DNA from: Arthrobacter sp. B2a2-09
Lineage (GTDB): Bacteria; Actinomycetota; Actinomycetes; Actinomycetales; Micrococcaceae
NCBI RefSeq assembly: GCF_027587375.1
Contig: NZ_JAMXIC010000005.1
Location: 186,001 to 250,000, forward strand
Direction: 5' to 3'
Length of the DNA stretch: 64,000 nucleotides
The position numbers were made by a program, and so were the translations under genes. A model generated the notes under the pieces. That model searched no databases, was not told the origin of the DNA, and worked only from the letters and a program-made list of their open reading frames with translations. Below, one piece after another: positions 35,001 to 42,837 of this stretch; the stretch's first letter is position 1, and each line of letters starts with the position of its first letter.

Positions 35001-35558
35001 CTAGAGGAGGAAGCCGGAGGCGTTGACGGCGGAATCGGAGTTGACCAGCCGGATGAGTTTGAGCTCGATCCGGGCATCGTCACCAATGAAGCGGATGCGG
35101 TGCGTGAGGTCGGCTCCGAGCATCTGGAACTTGTCCCGCTTGAAGCCCACCAGGACCTGCGCAGAGCGCAGGGTCACGGTGTCCGCGGTGATCTCTTCCA
35201 CAGTGAAGCGGGAGATGGTCCGAGAGGTGCGGGCGGCAGCGACGGCGGACATCGAGTACCCCTGCACAAGGCGGGTGACGCGCATGTGGCGCATCCGCGC
35301 GTCGTCGTACACCATGTTCAGGGACGATTCGAAGTCGTCGGTGTCAGGGTCGACGGGAATGACGTACTTGGCGTCCTCCGTGTACAGCGTCTGCCAGGAT
35401 TCGTAGTCCTTGTCGTCCAGCAGTTTGGCCTCGCGCCAGATCAGCTCGATGGCACGGCCCACCAGGGGATCGGCGAGCCGGCCGAGGCCCAGCTCGTAGC
35501 GCTGGGGCGCTGGGCGGTTGTCGATCGCGGCCACTTCTTCAACGGTGTCAGTTTTCAT
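35001..35558 (-). CDS. iacD: Rieske dioxygenase small (beta) subunit, IacD-like
   Basis: 185 residues, ring-hydroxylating dioxygenase beta subunit (cystatin/NTF2-like fold): AIELIWREAKLLDDKDYESW, LYTEDAKYVIPVD, then LVQGYSMSAVAAARTSRTIS. It has no cofactor and forms the a3b3 hexamer with IacC. Overlaps the iacC stop region by 11 bases, giving coupled translation. Confidence 0.95.
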   Translation of the reverse strand: MKTDTVEEVAAIDNRPAPQRYELGLGRLADPLVGRAIELIWREAKLLDDKDYESWQTLYTEDAKYVIPVDPDTDDFESSLNMVYDDARMRHMRVTRLVQGYSMSAVAAARTSRTISRFTVEEITADTVTLRSAQVLVGFKRDKFQMLGADLTHRIRFIGDDARIELKLIRLVNSDSAVNASGFLL

Positions 35559-36828
35559 CGCTCATCATCCTTTTCCACATTGCGTAGGATTCGCGCATGC
35601 CGGTTTCGTCCGTCACGTGCGAGGTCTTCCAGCCTTCATCCACGGTCACCTCACGTCCCAGACCACGGTTGACCAGGATCGGCATGTCCGGGTTCGCCAC
35701 GGCGCCGCGCTGCACCCGGTCCCAGGCCTCGGAGTCATCGGAGGTGCCGAAGCCGAAAGGCCCCTGGAAGTGCTCGTGGATCCGCAGGCGCTCGCGGTTC
35801 ACGCTCTCCGGGCCGCCCTTGAGACCGAGCGCCATGTGCTGGATTTCCGTTTGGTTGACCGAGATCGGGCGCAGGACCCGGAAGAAGGACATGGAGAGCG
35901 AGAGGTTGGGAAACAGGTTCAGGTTGTAGCCAGCGCCGTGCATTGACCGGACAATACGGCGGACCTGGTCCTGGGGCATGGTCTGGGAGAGCTCATCGAT
36001 GATGTGGCGGAAGCGCTCCTGCAGTTCCTCGTTGCCGTCGTCCTCCTCCAGGTCTACGTGTTCGGGGACCATAATGGCGACGCTGTGCCCGTTGCCGAGG
36101 GCATGGGTGACAGCCGCGTCGTCCGTCATGAAGGACAGCATGTCCGCGGTCTCGGCGTCCACGGACGCCATCCAGGAGCGGTGGACGATGGGGAAGTGGT
36201 AGCCGTCGGTGGTGTTTTCCAGCTGGATCTTCCAGTTCCCGTTGAAGCGGAACTTGTGCTCTCCCTGGACCTTGACGGGGAAGCCTGCGCCCTGCTTCAT
36301 GAAGCGGTCGATCCAGATTTTCGCATCGCCGAGGAAGTCATCGAGTGGCTCGATGTCCGGTTTGAAACTGGCGAAAATCAGTCCGTTGTAGCTCTCCACG
36401 CGCAGGCGCTGCAGGGGCAGGTCGCGCTTCTCGGTGACGCCCTCGTAACCGTCCGGGTACGGGATGCCGCGAAGGTTGCCCTCCAACGAGTAGGACCAGG
36501 AGTGATACGGGCAGGTGAAGCCGTTCGCCTTGCCCTTCGGTACCTCGCAGACGCTCGCGCCGCGGTGGCGGCAGCGGTTGAGCAGCACGTTGAAGTTGCC
36601 CTTGCGGTCACGGTTGACGATGACCGGCTGAAGGCCGATGTGTGACATCTTGAAGCTGCCGGCCTCCGGGATCTCGCTTTCGTGGGCTACCCAGACCCAG
36701 GTGCTGTAGAAGATCTTTTCCATCTCCCAGTCGAAGATCTCCGGGTCGGTGTAGAGCTGGGCGGCAACACGGTCGCCGTCGGCAAGGCCCGCGAATCCGC
36801 CGGCCCTTTCGGATGTTGGTGAAGTCAT
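35548..36828 (-). CDS. iacC: Rieske dioxygenase large (alpha) subunit, IacC-like
   Basis: 426 residues from MTSPTSERAGGFAGLADGDR at 36828, with AAGGAGCATCCC ahead. Rieske centre: CRHRGASVCEVPKG ... FTCPYHSWSYSL (C-x-H, C-x2-H). Mononuclear iron site: two His in DGYHFPIVHRSW and an acidic ligand towards the C-terminus. Part of a three-component oxygenase that, with IacD and IacF, acts on the oxindole intermediate of IAA breakdown. Cytosolic. Confidence 0.95.
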   Translation of the reverse strand: MTSPTSERAGGFAGLADGDRVAAQLYTDPEIFDWEMEKIFYSTWVWVAHESEIPEAGSFKMSHIGLQPVIVNRDRKGNFNVLLNRCRHRGASVCEVPKGKANGFTCPYHSWSYSLEGNLRGIPYPDGYEGVTEKRDLPLQRLRVESYNGLIFASFKPDIEPLDDFLGDAKIWIDRFMKQGAGFPVKVQGEHKFRFNGNWKIQLENTTDGYHFPIVHRSWMASVDAETADMLSFMTDDAAVTHALGNGHSVAIMVPEHVDLEEDDGNEELQERFRHIIDELSQTMPQDQVRRIVRSMHGAGYNLNLFPNLSLSMSFFRVLRPISVNQTEIQHMALGLKGGPESVNRERLRIHEHFQGPFGFGTSDDSEAWDRVQRGAVANPDMPILVNRGLGREVTVDEGWKTSHVTDETGMRESYAMWKRMMSDEN

Positions 36829-36856
36829 GGGATGCTCCTTGGTTTCTTTCTCGGGG

Positions 36857-37351
36857 CTATGCATGGACTGGGTTGACGAGACCGGCGGTAAACAGCTTCT
36901 CGGTGCGGAAATGACAGATCCGGGCCGTTCCGTCGATGAGCTCAAAATCGACCGTGAGGCGGGCCGAGATCAGTTCCGTCCCGCCGCCGTCGTACTCCGA
37001 AAGCTGCTGCATGATCCACTGGCCGCTGGCGGTGCCGTCGGCTGCTGCGACGAGGCCGTTACCGAGCAGATGGACATTGCGCTTAAAGTGCGGTGACGGC
37101 GGAAGGAAGTTCGCGAGCATCGCGAGGATCGCGGGACGGCCCTCCAGACGTCCGAATTTCCCGGTGTATTCGGGGCCGGTGCCTTCCCAGACCGCATGCT
37201 CGGTGAACAGCGAAGCCATGTCCTCCCACGGGAAGGAATGTCGCGGGACGTCGCACAGGTCCATGTAGCGGGAGAGCGTGGCCCGCACCGCTTCCTGGAG
37301 CTCCAGCACGGCCACGCGCTCGGCCAATGTGGCTGCCGTGTCGTGTTCCAT
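36857..37351 (-). CDS. iacI: SnoaL/NTF2-like protein, IacI-like
   Basis: 164 residues, a SnoaL-like NTF2 fold: RYMDLCDVPRHSFPWEDMAS, LFTEHAVWEGTGPEYTGKFG, then ALAMLANFLPPSPHFKRNVHLL and LISARLTVDFELIDGTARI. In iac clusters a small protein of this kind (IacI) occurs and its role is not settled. Four bp from iacB, and close to iacC, so co-transcribed. Symbol assigned by position and fold. Confidence 0.7.
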   Translation of the reverse strand: MEHDTAATLAERVAVLELQEAVRATLSRYMDLCDVPRHSFPWEDMASLFTEHAVWEGTGPEYTGKFGRLEGRPAILAMLANFLPPSPHFKRNVHLLGNGLVAAADGTASGQWIMQQLSEYDGGGTELISARLTVDFELIDGTARICHFRTEKLFTAGLVNPVHA

Positions 37352-37355
37352 CGGG

Positions 37356-37736
37356 CTAGCCAGCCGTTTCGACGTCGTCGCGGATGGTCAGGGCTCGGCC
37401 GATGCGCGCCTCGATCTTGGCGTACCGCCAGAGGGCGTATTCGCCCACCATCGTCGTGCGGAAGAGGTTGCACGCAGCCTTGACGGTCTCCTGTGTATCG
37501 ACGTCGGCCAGGATGTAGCACGTCCACGGCCAGCCGTCCGATGGTCCCACCAGGTGGGAATCGTCATCCATATTGCCGATAACGTCGACGCCGGGCATAC
37601 GCGCCATGTCGGCCATCATCCTTGAAAAGGCAGTCCAGACAATGCCGATTTCGCTCTTGGGTAGATCGAAGAAGTTCTGGTTGATACCGATGCAGAACAG
37701 TACGCGCAGTGGCGGCGTGGTGGCGGTTTGGCTCAT
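37356..37736 (-). CDS. iacB: IacB-like small protein
   Basis: 126 residues, predicted ferredoxin-like (EthD/muconolactone-isomerase-like) fold: VLFCIGINQNFFDLPKSEIG, FSRMMADMARMPGVDVIGNM, WPWTCYILADVDTQETVKAA. In IAA gene clusters IacB is the small protein after IacA, of unproven function. Position 21 bp after iacA and composition agree. Coupled in the main iac operon. Confidence 0.8.
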   Translation of the reverse strand: MSQTATTPPLRVLFCIGINQNFFDLPKSEIGIVWTAFSRMMADMARMPGVDVIGNMDDDSHLVGPSDGWPWTCYILADVDTQETVKAACNLFRTTMVGEYALWRYAKIEARIGRALTIRDDVETAG

Positions 37737-37757
37737 GTCAGCTCCTTGAGTCCTGGG

Positions 37758-38897
37758 TCAGATGAAGGCGGGGATCGACGGCGGGACGTCCATCAGGACG
37801 GCGCCGGCGCCGTCGTAGATCCCGTCGCCGAGGAACGCGTGCTGGGTGACCACCGAGGCGTCGCGCAGGTAGCGCTGCATCGGGTTGGTGTCGTAGATGG
37901 CCGCCGTTCCGGAGAGCGTGTACGCAGTGTGTACCGCCTTGGCGCCGACCCGGGCTACGTGGGTGGACGCCAGGCGCAACAGCGCTTTTTGCTTGTCTGT
38001 CGCCGGGTCGCCGGCCTCCACCGTCGCATATACCTCGTCCGAGATCTCGTAGAAGAACGCGCGGGCAGAGCGGAGTTCCGCTTCGGCCTTGGCAACGTCC
38101 ATGCGGTAGTAGGCCCTGTCGGCAAGCTTGGGGGCGCCGGTAATGCCGGTGCGTCCGCTCCCGGTGCTGATTGCGTAGTCCAGGGCTGCGCGGCCAGCGC
38201 CGAGATTGACGACGGCGAGTACCTGGGCCGCGTAGGCAATCGCGGGGTAGCGGTACAACGGCTCGTCAACGGTGGCCTTGCCGCCACGGACAAAGGTCCA
38301 TTCGTCCCTCACCACCTGGCCGTGGACCCGCAGGTCATGGCTGCCGGTGCCATTGAGGCCGATGACGTCCCAGTTCTCAACGATCTCGACTTGTTCGGGA
38401 CGCAACAGGGCAGTCAGCGGCTTGCCGTCAGTGTGCTCGTTGCCCACGAGTCCAACGCCGAGGATGTCGGCGCTTTTGCAGCCGCTGGAGAACTTCCATT
38501 CACCGGCTACATTCCAGCCACCATCGACGCGTTCGGCTTTCTGGACAGGAAACAAGCCCCCGGCAAATGCCACATCGGGACCGTCGGCGTACAGCTCGGC
38601 CTGGGTTTCCAGGGGCAGGGCAGCCAGGTAGACGGAGGAGCCGAAGCTTGCTACCCAGCCGGCTGAAGCATCCACGGCCGAAATTTGCTCGATGATCCGG
38701 AGGAACTGGCTCGGCGGAAGAGCGTCGCCGCCGAAGCGTTGGGGAGTGGCGGCCCGGTAAATGCCCAACTTCTTGAATTCCGAGATGATGTCCCTGGGGA
38801 CAAATCTATTTTCTCCGAATTCTTCCCGGCGCTGGGCAATAAGCTTGAGCACGTTGTCGAGCGTGGTTTGCGGAGCCCTAGCCAAGACGTCGGTCAT
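37758..38897 (-). CDS. iacA: IacA-like flavin-dependent IAA oxygenase (acyl-CoA dehydrogenase fold)
   Basis: 379 residues in the acyl-CoA dehydrogenase/class D flavin monooxygenase fold: LGIYRAATPQRFGGDALPPS, SAVDASAGWVASFGSSVYLA, FSSGCKSADILGVGLVGNEH, GSGRTGITGAPKLADRAYYR. IacA is the first enzyme of IAA breakdown and uses reduced flavin from a partner reductase (IacG). It is the first gene of the main iac operon, divergent from the sensor kinase (103 bp between starts). Start ATG 38897. Confidence 0.9.
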   Translation of the reverse strand: MTDVLARAPQTTLDNVLKLIAQRREEFGENRFVPRDIISEFKKLGIYRAATPQRFGGDALPPSQFLRIIEQISAVDASAGWVASFGSSVYLAALPLETQAELYADGPDVAFAGGLFPVQKAERVDGGWNVAGEWKFSSGCKSADILGVGLVGNEHTDGKPLTALLRPEQVEIVENWDVIGLNGTGSHDLRVHGQVVRDEWTFVRGGKATVDEPLYRYPAIAYAAQVLAVVNLGAGRAALDYAISTGSGRTGITGAPKLADRAYYRMDVAKAEAELRSARAFFYEISDEVYATVEAGDPATDKQKALLRLASTHVARVGAKAVHTAYTLSGTAAIYDTNPMQRYLRDASVVTQHAFLGDGIYDGAGAVLMDVPPSIPAFI

Positions 38898-39000
38898 CGA
38901 ATTTCTCCAATCGATACTGCTGCCAAATTGTTTCTGGGATTTAACCTATTTGTGGGGGCAGTTGCCTTCAATCGGTGATTCGTACCCGTAAACCAAGGAA
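38898..39000. promoter_or_regulatory. divergent promoter region, iacA operon / sensor kinase
   Basis: 103 bp between oppositely transcribed starts. AT-rich core TTGTTTCTGGGATTTAACC (38930-38948) could be a promoter element for either direction. CCAAGGAAATG supports the kinase start. Confidence 0.4.
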
Positions 39001-40644
39001 ATGCCAGTGAAGAGTAAGGGAAATACCTATGCGGGGAATGCCGTCCGCGCGCTAAAATCGTGTGTGCCTATTTCCTTGCCAGGCGAACCCGCGGGCCGGA
39101 CTGCCGAGCCCGGAGACGCGGGCCCTTCTCCGTCCACGCAGCCGGGTCCGTCCGCCGGGCCGGGCCCCGCTACCGAAGATTATGAACGCCTCGTCCGGTC
39201 GCTGAGCTACTGCATCCTGATCCATGACGCCGTCACGAAGGACATCCTCTGGGCCAACCAGGCTGCCTGCGACATGCTGGGCTTCACCTTGGAGGAATTG
39301 AAACCACTCAAGGCGCCGGACATGAGCAGCGCGGATTCCCGATTCCGCCGCTCGGTGGGTGTGCAATGGCTCCAGGATGCGGCCGACCACGGAACCAGCA
39401 GAACCGAGTGGATGTACCGCTCCAAGACGGGGCGCGAATTCCTGACTGAAGCCATTGCCGTCCGGGTCGGACTGACAGCCGGCGAGGCCATCATGGTTCA
39501 GTTCCGGGACATCGAAAAAGAAGAGTCCCTGAAATCGGAGCTACAGAGGACCGAGGGGCGTTTGCAGGCATTCCTGCGGCGCATGGCTGAGGGTATCCTC
39601 GTGCTGGACCGGGATGGCAGGATCACTTTCGCCAGCGGAGCAGCAGCGGGTCAGTTGGGGTACGCAGTGGACGAACTGCTGGGGGAGAATTTCGTTGATC
39701 TCTGCGCTGCCTCCTCCAGGCCTGCCCTGCGAAAAGCTCTGGTCAGGGATCCCGCTGACGGATCCTCCTTGAGTCTGCGCGTCGAAGTTGTGCATCCCGA
39801 CGGTGCCAACAAATGGTTTGGCGTCAGCTGCCAGCACATAGCGCTTGAAAAGGACCTCCGCGGTGCCATGCTGCTGCTCCAGGACATTACGGAGCAGGTT
39901 GTCGCCGAGGAAGAGCATCGGCGGGACCTTGAGCACCTGAATTACCTGGGACGGTACAACGCTATGGGTGATATGGCGATGGCGATCGCCCATGAGCTCG
40001 GCCAGCCACTTGCGGCAGCAACGAACTTCGTGGAGGGAGTATCCCGTCGAGTAAGAGATCCCGAAAGTAGCATCAAGGATCTTATTTATGGGCTGGATAA
40101 TGCCCGGCTGCAAATCGACCGGGCAAACCAGATCGTAAAGAGCCTGCGCGATTTCGTCGTGCAACTTGAGCATTCCGAACAAGTGGTGGACCTGAATGAA
40201 ATCGTCAGGGATTGTCTTTACTTCATTCGGTTGCGGGCTGATCAACACGAGACGGAATTGCAGCTGGTCATGAGCGAGAACCCCATTTGGATTCGCTGCG
40301 AGAAAGTCCTCACGGGGCAGGTGATCCTGAACCTTTGCCACAATGCCATTGACGAGATGTCTGGCTGGCCGCAGCGCGAGCGGCACGTCGTCATCACGAC
40401 TTACACCACAGAGACGGCTGGCGTTTTCCGGGTGGCTGATCGCGGCAAAGGCCTGTCCCACATCCCGGACGGCCGCATCTTCGACGGAGCTTTCACCTCG
40501 AAGTCCACGGGAAGCGGCATTGGCCTAGCTCTCAGCCACCGCATTATCACGCGCCAACACGGCCGCATTTATGCGGAGGAAAATGAGTCCAGGGGTGCCT
40601 CGTTCACGTTCGAGTTGCCTTTGGCCACCGACTTCGGCGCATGA
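39001..40644 (+). CDS. PAS-domain sensor histidine kinase (FixL-like)
   Basis: 547 residues. Two PAS domains (~60-170, containing LFxN-like ILWANQAACDMLGFTLEEL; ~190-300, containing VLDRDGRITFASGAAAGQLG). HisKA with His331 in MAIAHELGQPLAAATNFVEG. HATPase with N box ILNLCHNAIDEM, G1 RVADRGKGLS, and GSGIGLALSHRI. No membrane segment is apparent, so it should sense a cytosolic ligand, plausibly IAA or a metabolite. The cognate regulator is the FixJ-type gene at 32502. Start ATG 39001 follows AAGGAA. Confidence 0.9.
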   Translation: MPVKSKGNTYAGNAVRALKSCVPISLPGEPAGRTAEPGDAGPSPSTQPGPSAGPGPATEDYERLVRSLSYCILIHDAVTKDILWANQAACDMLGFTLEELKPLKAPDMSSADSRFRRSVGVQWLQDAADHGTSRTEWMYRSKTGREFLTEAIAVRVGLTAGEAIMVQFRDIEKEESLKSELQRTEGRLQAFLRRMAEGILVLDRDGRITFASGAAAGQLGYAVDELLGENFVDLCAASSRPALRKALVRDPADGSSLSLRVEVVHPDGANKWFGVSCQHIALEKDLRGAMLLLQDITEQVVAEEEHRRDLEHLNYLGRYNAMGDMAMAIAHELGQPLAAATNFVEGVSRRVRDPESSIKDLIYGLDNARLQIDRANQIVKSLRDFVVQLEHSEQVVDLNEIVRDCLYFIRLRADQHETELQLVMSENPIWIRCEKVLTGQVILNLCHNAIDEMSGWPQRERHVVITTYTTETAGVFRVADRGKGLSHIPDGRIFDGAFTSKSTGSGIGLALSHRIITRQHGRIYAEENESRGASFTFELPLATDFGA

Positions 40645-40753
40645 CGTAACGGCTCGCAGGTTGATGTTGTGGGTGCAAAGCCATGGACCTTTGAGCGATG
40701 GGGCACTCAAAGGTCCGTGACTTTGGGCTCTTCTTTGCGACGCCCGATAGGGC

Positions 40754-41923
40754 CTAATGCCCTGCTACCTGGATGAGGGAGCTTTTGGCGGCAGAACTTT
40801 CCTCGACCGCGGCCAGGATGCGTTGGACGGACAGGCCGTCGTCGAATGACGGCGACGGCTCGGTGCCGTTTCCAATCGCAATGAGGAAGTCGCGGATTTC
40901 GTGGGTAAACGTGTGTTCCCAGCCGATAATGTGACCTTGCGGCCACCAGGCGTTTAAATATGGGTGTTCGGGTTCGGTGACGAGGATGCGGCTGAAGCCT
41001 TGTTCCCTGACGGGAATGGTGGCATCGAGGAAGGCGAGTTCGTTGAGTTTTTCGAGGTCGAAAAGCAAGGCACCCTTTTCCCCATAGATTTCGAGCTTGA
41101 GGGAGTTCTTCTGCCCGGTCGCCATACGGGAGGCTTCCACGGAAGCGATTGCCCCGGACCCGAGGGTCAGGGTGGCCCATGCGGCGTCGTCAACTGTCAC
41201 ATCTTCGGGACCGTTTATTCCCGGGCGGCTGGTCACGAAGGTCTGCGGCCGCCCCGAGGCTTCGGTGACGGAATCGCCGAGGAGGAACAGAATTTGATCG
41301 ATGGCGTGGGAGGCGATGTCGCCCAGGGCGCCGGAGCCTGCGGTGTCCTTGGTCAGGCGCCAGGTCATGGGGGATCGGGCGTCGCCAAGCCAGTCCTGCA
41401 GGTAGGCAGCGCGGACGTGCCTGACGGTGCCGAGCCTGCCTTCGGCGATCAGTTCCTTCGCGAGGGCCAAGGCGGGGACGCGGCGGTAGTTGAAGCCGAT
41501 CATGGAGTGCACGCCGCGTTCGCGGGCCGTGCGTGCGGCCGCGGCCATCGCTTCGGCTTCGGCCAGGGTGTTTGCCAAGGGTTTTTCGACGAGGACGTGC
41601 TTGCCGGCTTCGAGGGCGGCGATGGCGATTTCAGCGTGCATCCAGCCGGGCGTGCAGATGTCGACGATGTCGATGTCGTCCCGGGCGATCACTTCGCGCC
41701 AGTCTGTGGCAGCCTCGGCCCAGCCGTATTTTGCAGCGGCTTCGGTGACCAGCCGGGTGTCCCTGCCAACGAGCACTTTTTGTTCGAAGGTCGGAACGTC
41801 GAAGAAGCTAGCTGCATTTCGCCACGCATTCGAGTGTGCCTTGCCCATGAAGGCGTATCCGATGGCGGCCACTCCCAGCGAGGAGGGCGACTGATGGTTG
41901 GAACCATGTTCTGTGACACTCAT
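40754..41923 (-). CDS. Gfo/Idh/MocA-family NAD(P)-dependent oxidoreductase
   Basis: 389 residues. Rossmann N-terminus (VAAIGYAFMGKAHSNAWRNA), then the family lysine-containing loop CTPGWMHAEIAIAALEAGKH, EKPLANTLAEAEAMA, and a C-terminal alpha/beta domain with ATLTLGSGAIASVEASR and HPYLNAWWPQGHIIGWEHTF. Such enzymes oxidise sugars or cyclitols. It overlaps the ABC ATPase gene by four bases and is the last gene of the transporter operon. First of two such enzymes in the locus (other at 49281). Confidence 0.9.
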   Translation of the reverse strand: MSVTEHGSNHQSPSSLGVAAIGYAFMGKAHSNAWRNAASFFDVPTFEQKVLVGRDTRLVTEAAAKYGWAEAATDWREVIARDDIDIVDICTPGWMHAEIAIAALEAGKHVLVEKPLANTLAEAEAMAAAARTARERGVHSMIGFNYRRVPALALAKELIAEGRLGTVRHVRAAYLQDWLGDARSPMTWRLTKDTAGSGALGDIASHAIDQILFLLGDSVTEASGRPQTFVTSRPGINGPEDVTVDDAAWATLTLGSGAIASVEASRMATGQKNSLKLEIYGEKGALLFDLEKLNELAFLDATIPVREQGFSRILVTEPEHPYLNAWWPQGHIIGWEHTFTHEIRDFLIAIGNGTEPSPSFDDGLSVQRILAAVEESSAAKSSLIQVAGH

Positions 41924-42837
41924 GAGGCGGGGCTTTCGAATGGACCTGCCACGTGCAGCTTGGCGCTGAACTTTTGGCGGGCAGCACGGCGGCTTGCCTG
42001 GCGGGCAGGGTCGGGAACAGGGGCGGCCAGCAGCAGCTTCTGCGTGTAGGCCTCTTTCGGCTGAGTGGTGACCTTGGCGGCGTCTCCGGTTTCGATGATT
42101 TCTCCCTTGTACATGACCGCAACACGATGGCTGATGTATCGCACCACCGAGAGGTCGTGGGTCACAAAGAGATACGAAACCCCCGTGCGCTCCTGGATTT
42201 CGATAAATAGGTCAAGGACACGTGACTGGTTCGAGAGGTCAAGTGCGCTGACAGGCTCGTCGCAGACGATCAGGCGCGGATCGCGACACAATGCTCGGGC
42301 GATGGCGATACGCTGACGTTGTCCGCCGGAGAATTCCCGGGGCAGCCGGTTTGATGCGTCCCGTGGAAGATGGACCTGTTCAAGCAGGTCTTTCACCCGC
42401 TGTTCGGCCTGAGCCCTCCCGGTGCCTGCGGTAAGCAAAGGCTCGGTGAGGATGTCAAGCACGGTCAGCGCCGGATTGAGCGACGTGTAAGGGTCTTGGA
42501 ACACGACCTGGATTTCGTCACTGAGGGTTCGCCGCTGCTTGCGGTTCATTGCTGAGATGACTTGGCCGTCGTAGCGGATGCGTCCGGTGGTAACCGGTGC
42601 AAGTCCGAGGACTGCCCGTCCGAGGGTGGTCTTTCCCGAGCCTGATTCACCGACCAATCCCACTGTTTCGCCCGCCCGTATGTCCAGCGAGACCCCCTTG
42701 AGGGCCAGGAAATCGGGGCTACGCCATTTCTTGGACGGGTATTGGACAGTGACGTCCTCAATGCTCAGTAACGGAACCTCAGATCCATTGTGTGATTCTT
42801 CCGGGGCTTCAACGGCGGCGATCATGTCACTTCCCAT
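41920..42837 (-). CDS. dipeptide/oligopeptide ABC transporter ATPase (DppF-type)
   Basis: 305 residues. Walker A LVGESGSGKTTLGRAVLG, signature EFSGGQRQRIAIARAL, Walker B LIVCDEPVSALD, and a C-terminal oligo_HPY-like tail ending in VPDPARQASRRAARQK. One of two ATPase domains of the transporter; the other is fused to a permease next door, with a one-base overlap. Confidence 0.95.
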   Translation of the reverse strand: MGSDMIAAVEAPEESHNGSEVPLLSIEDVTVQYPSKKWRSPDFLALKGVSLDIRAGETVGLVGESGSGKTTLGRAVLGLAPVTTGRIRYDGQVISAMNRKQRRTLSDEIQVVFQDPYTSLNPALTVLDILTEPLLTAGTGRAQAEQRVKDLLEQVHLPRDASNRLPREFSGGQRQRIAIARALCRDPRLIVCDEPVSALDLSNQSRVLDLFIEIQERTGVSYLFVTHDLSVVRYISHRVAVMYKGEIIETGDAAKVTTQPKEAYTQKLLLAAPVPDPARQASRRAARQKFSAKLHVAGPFESPAS

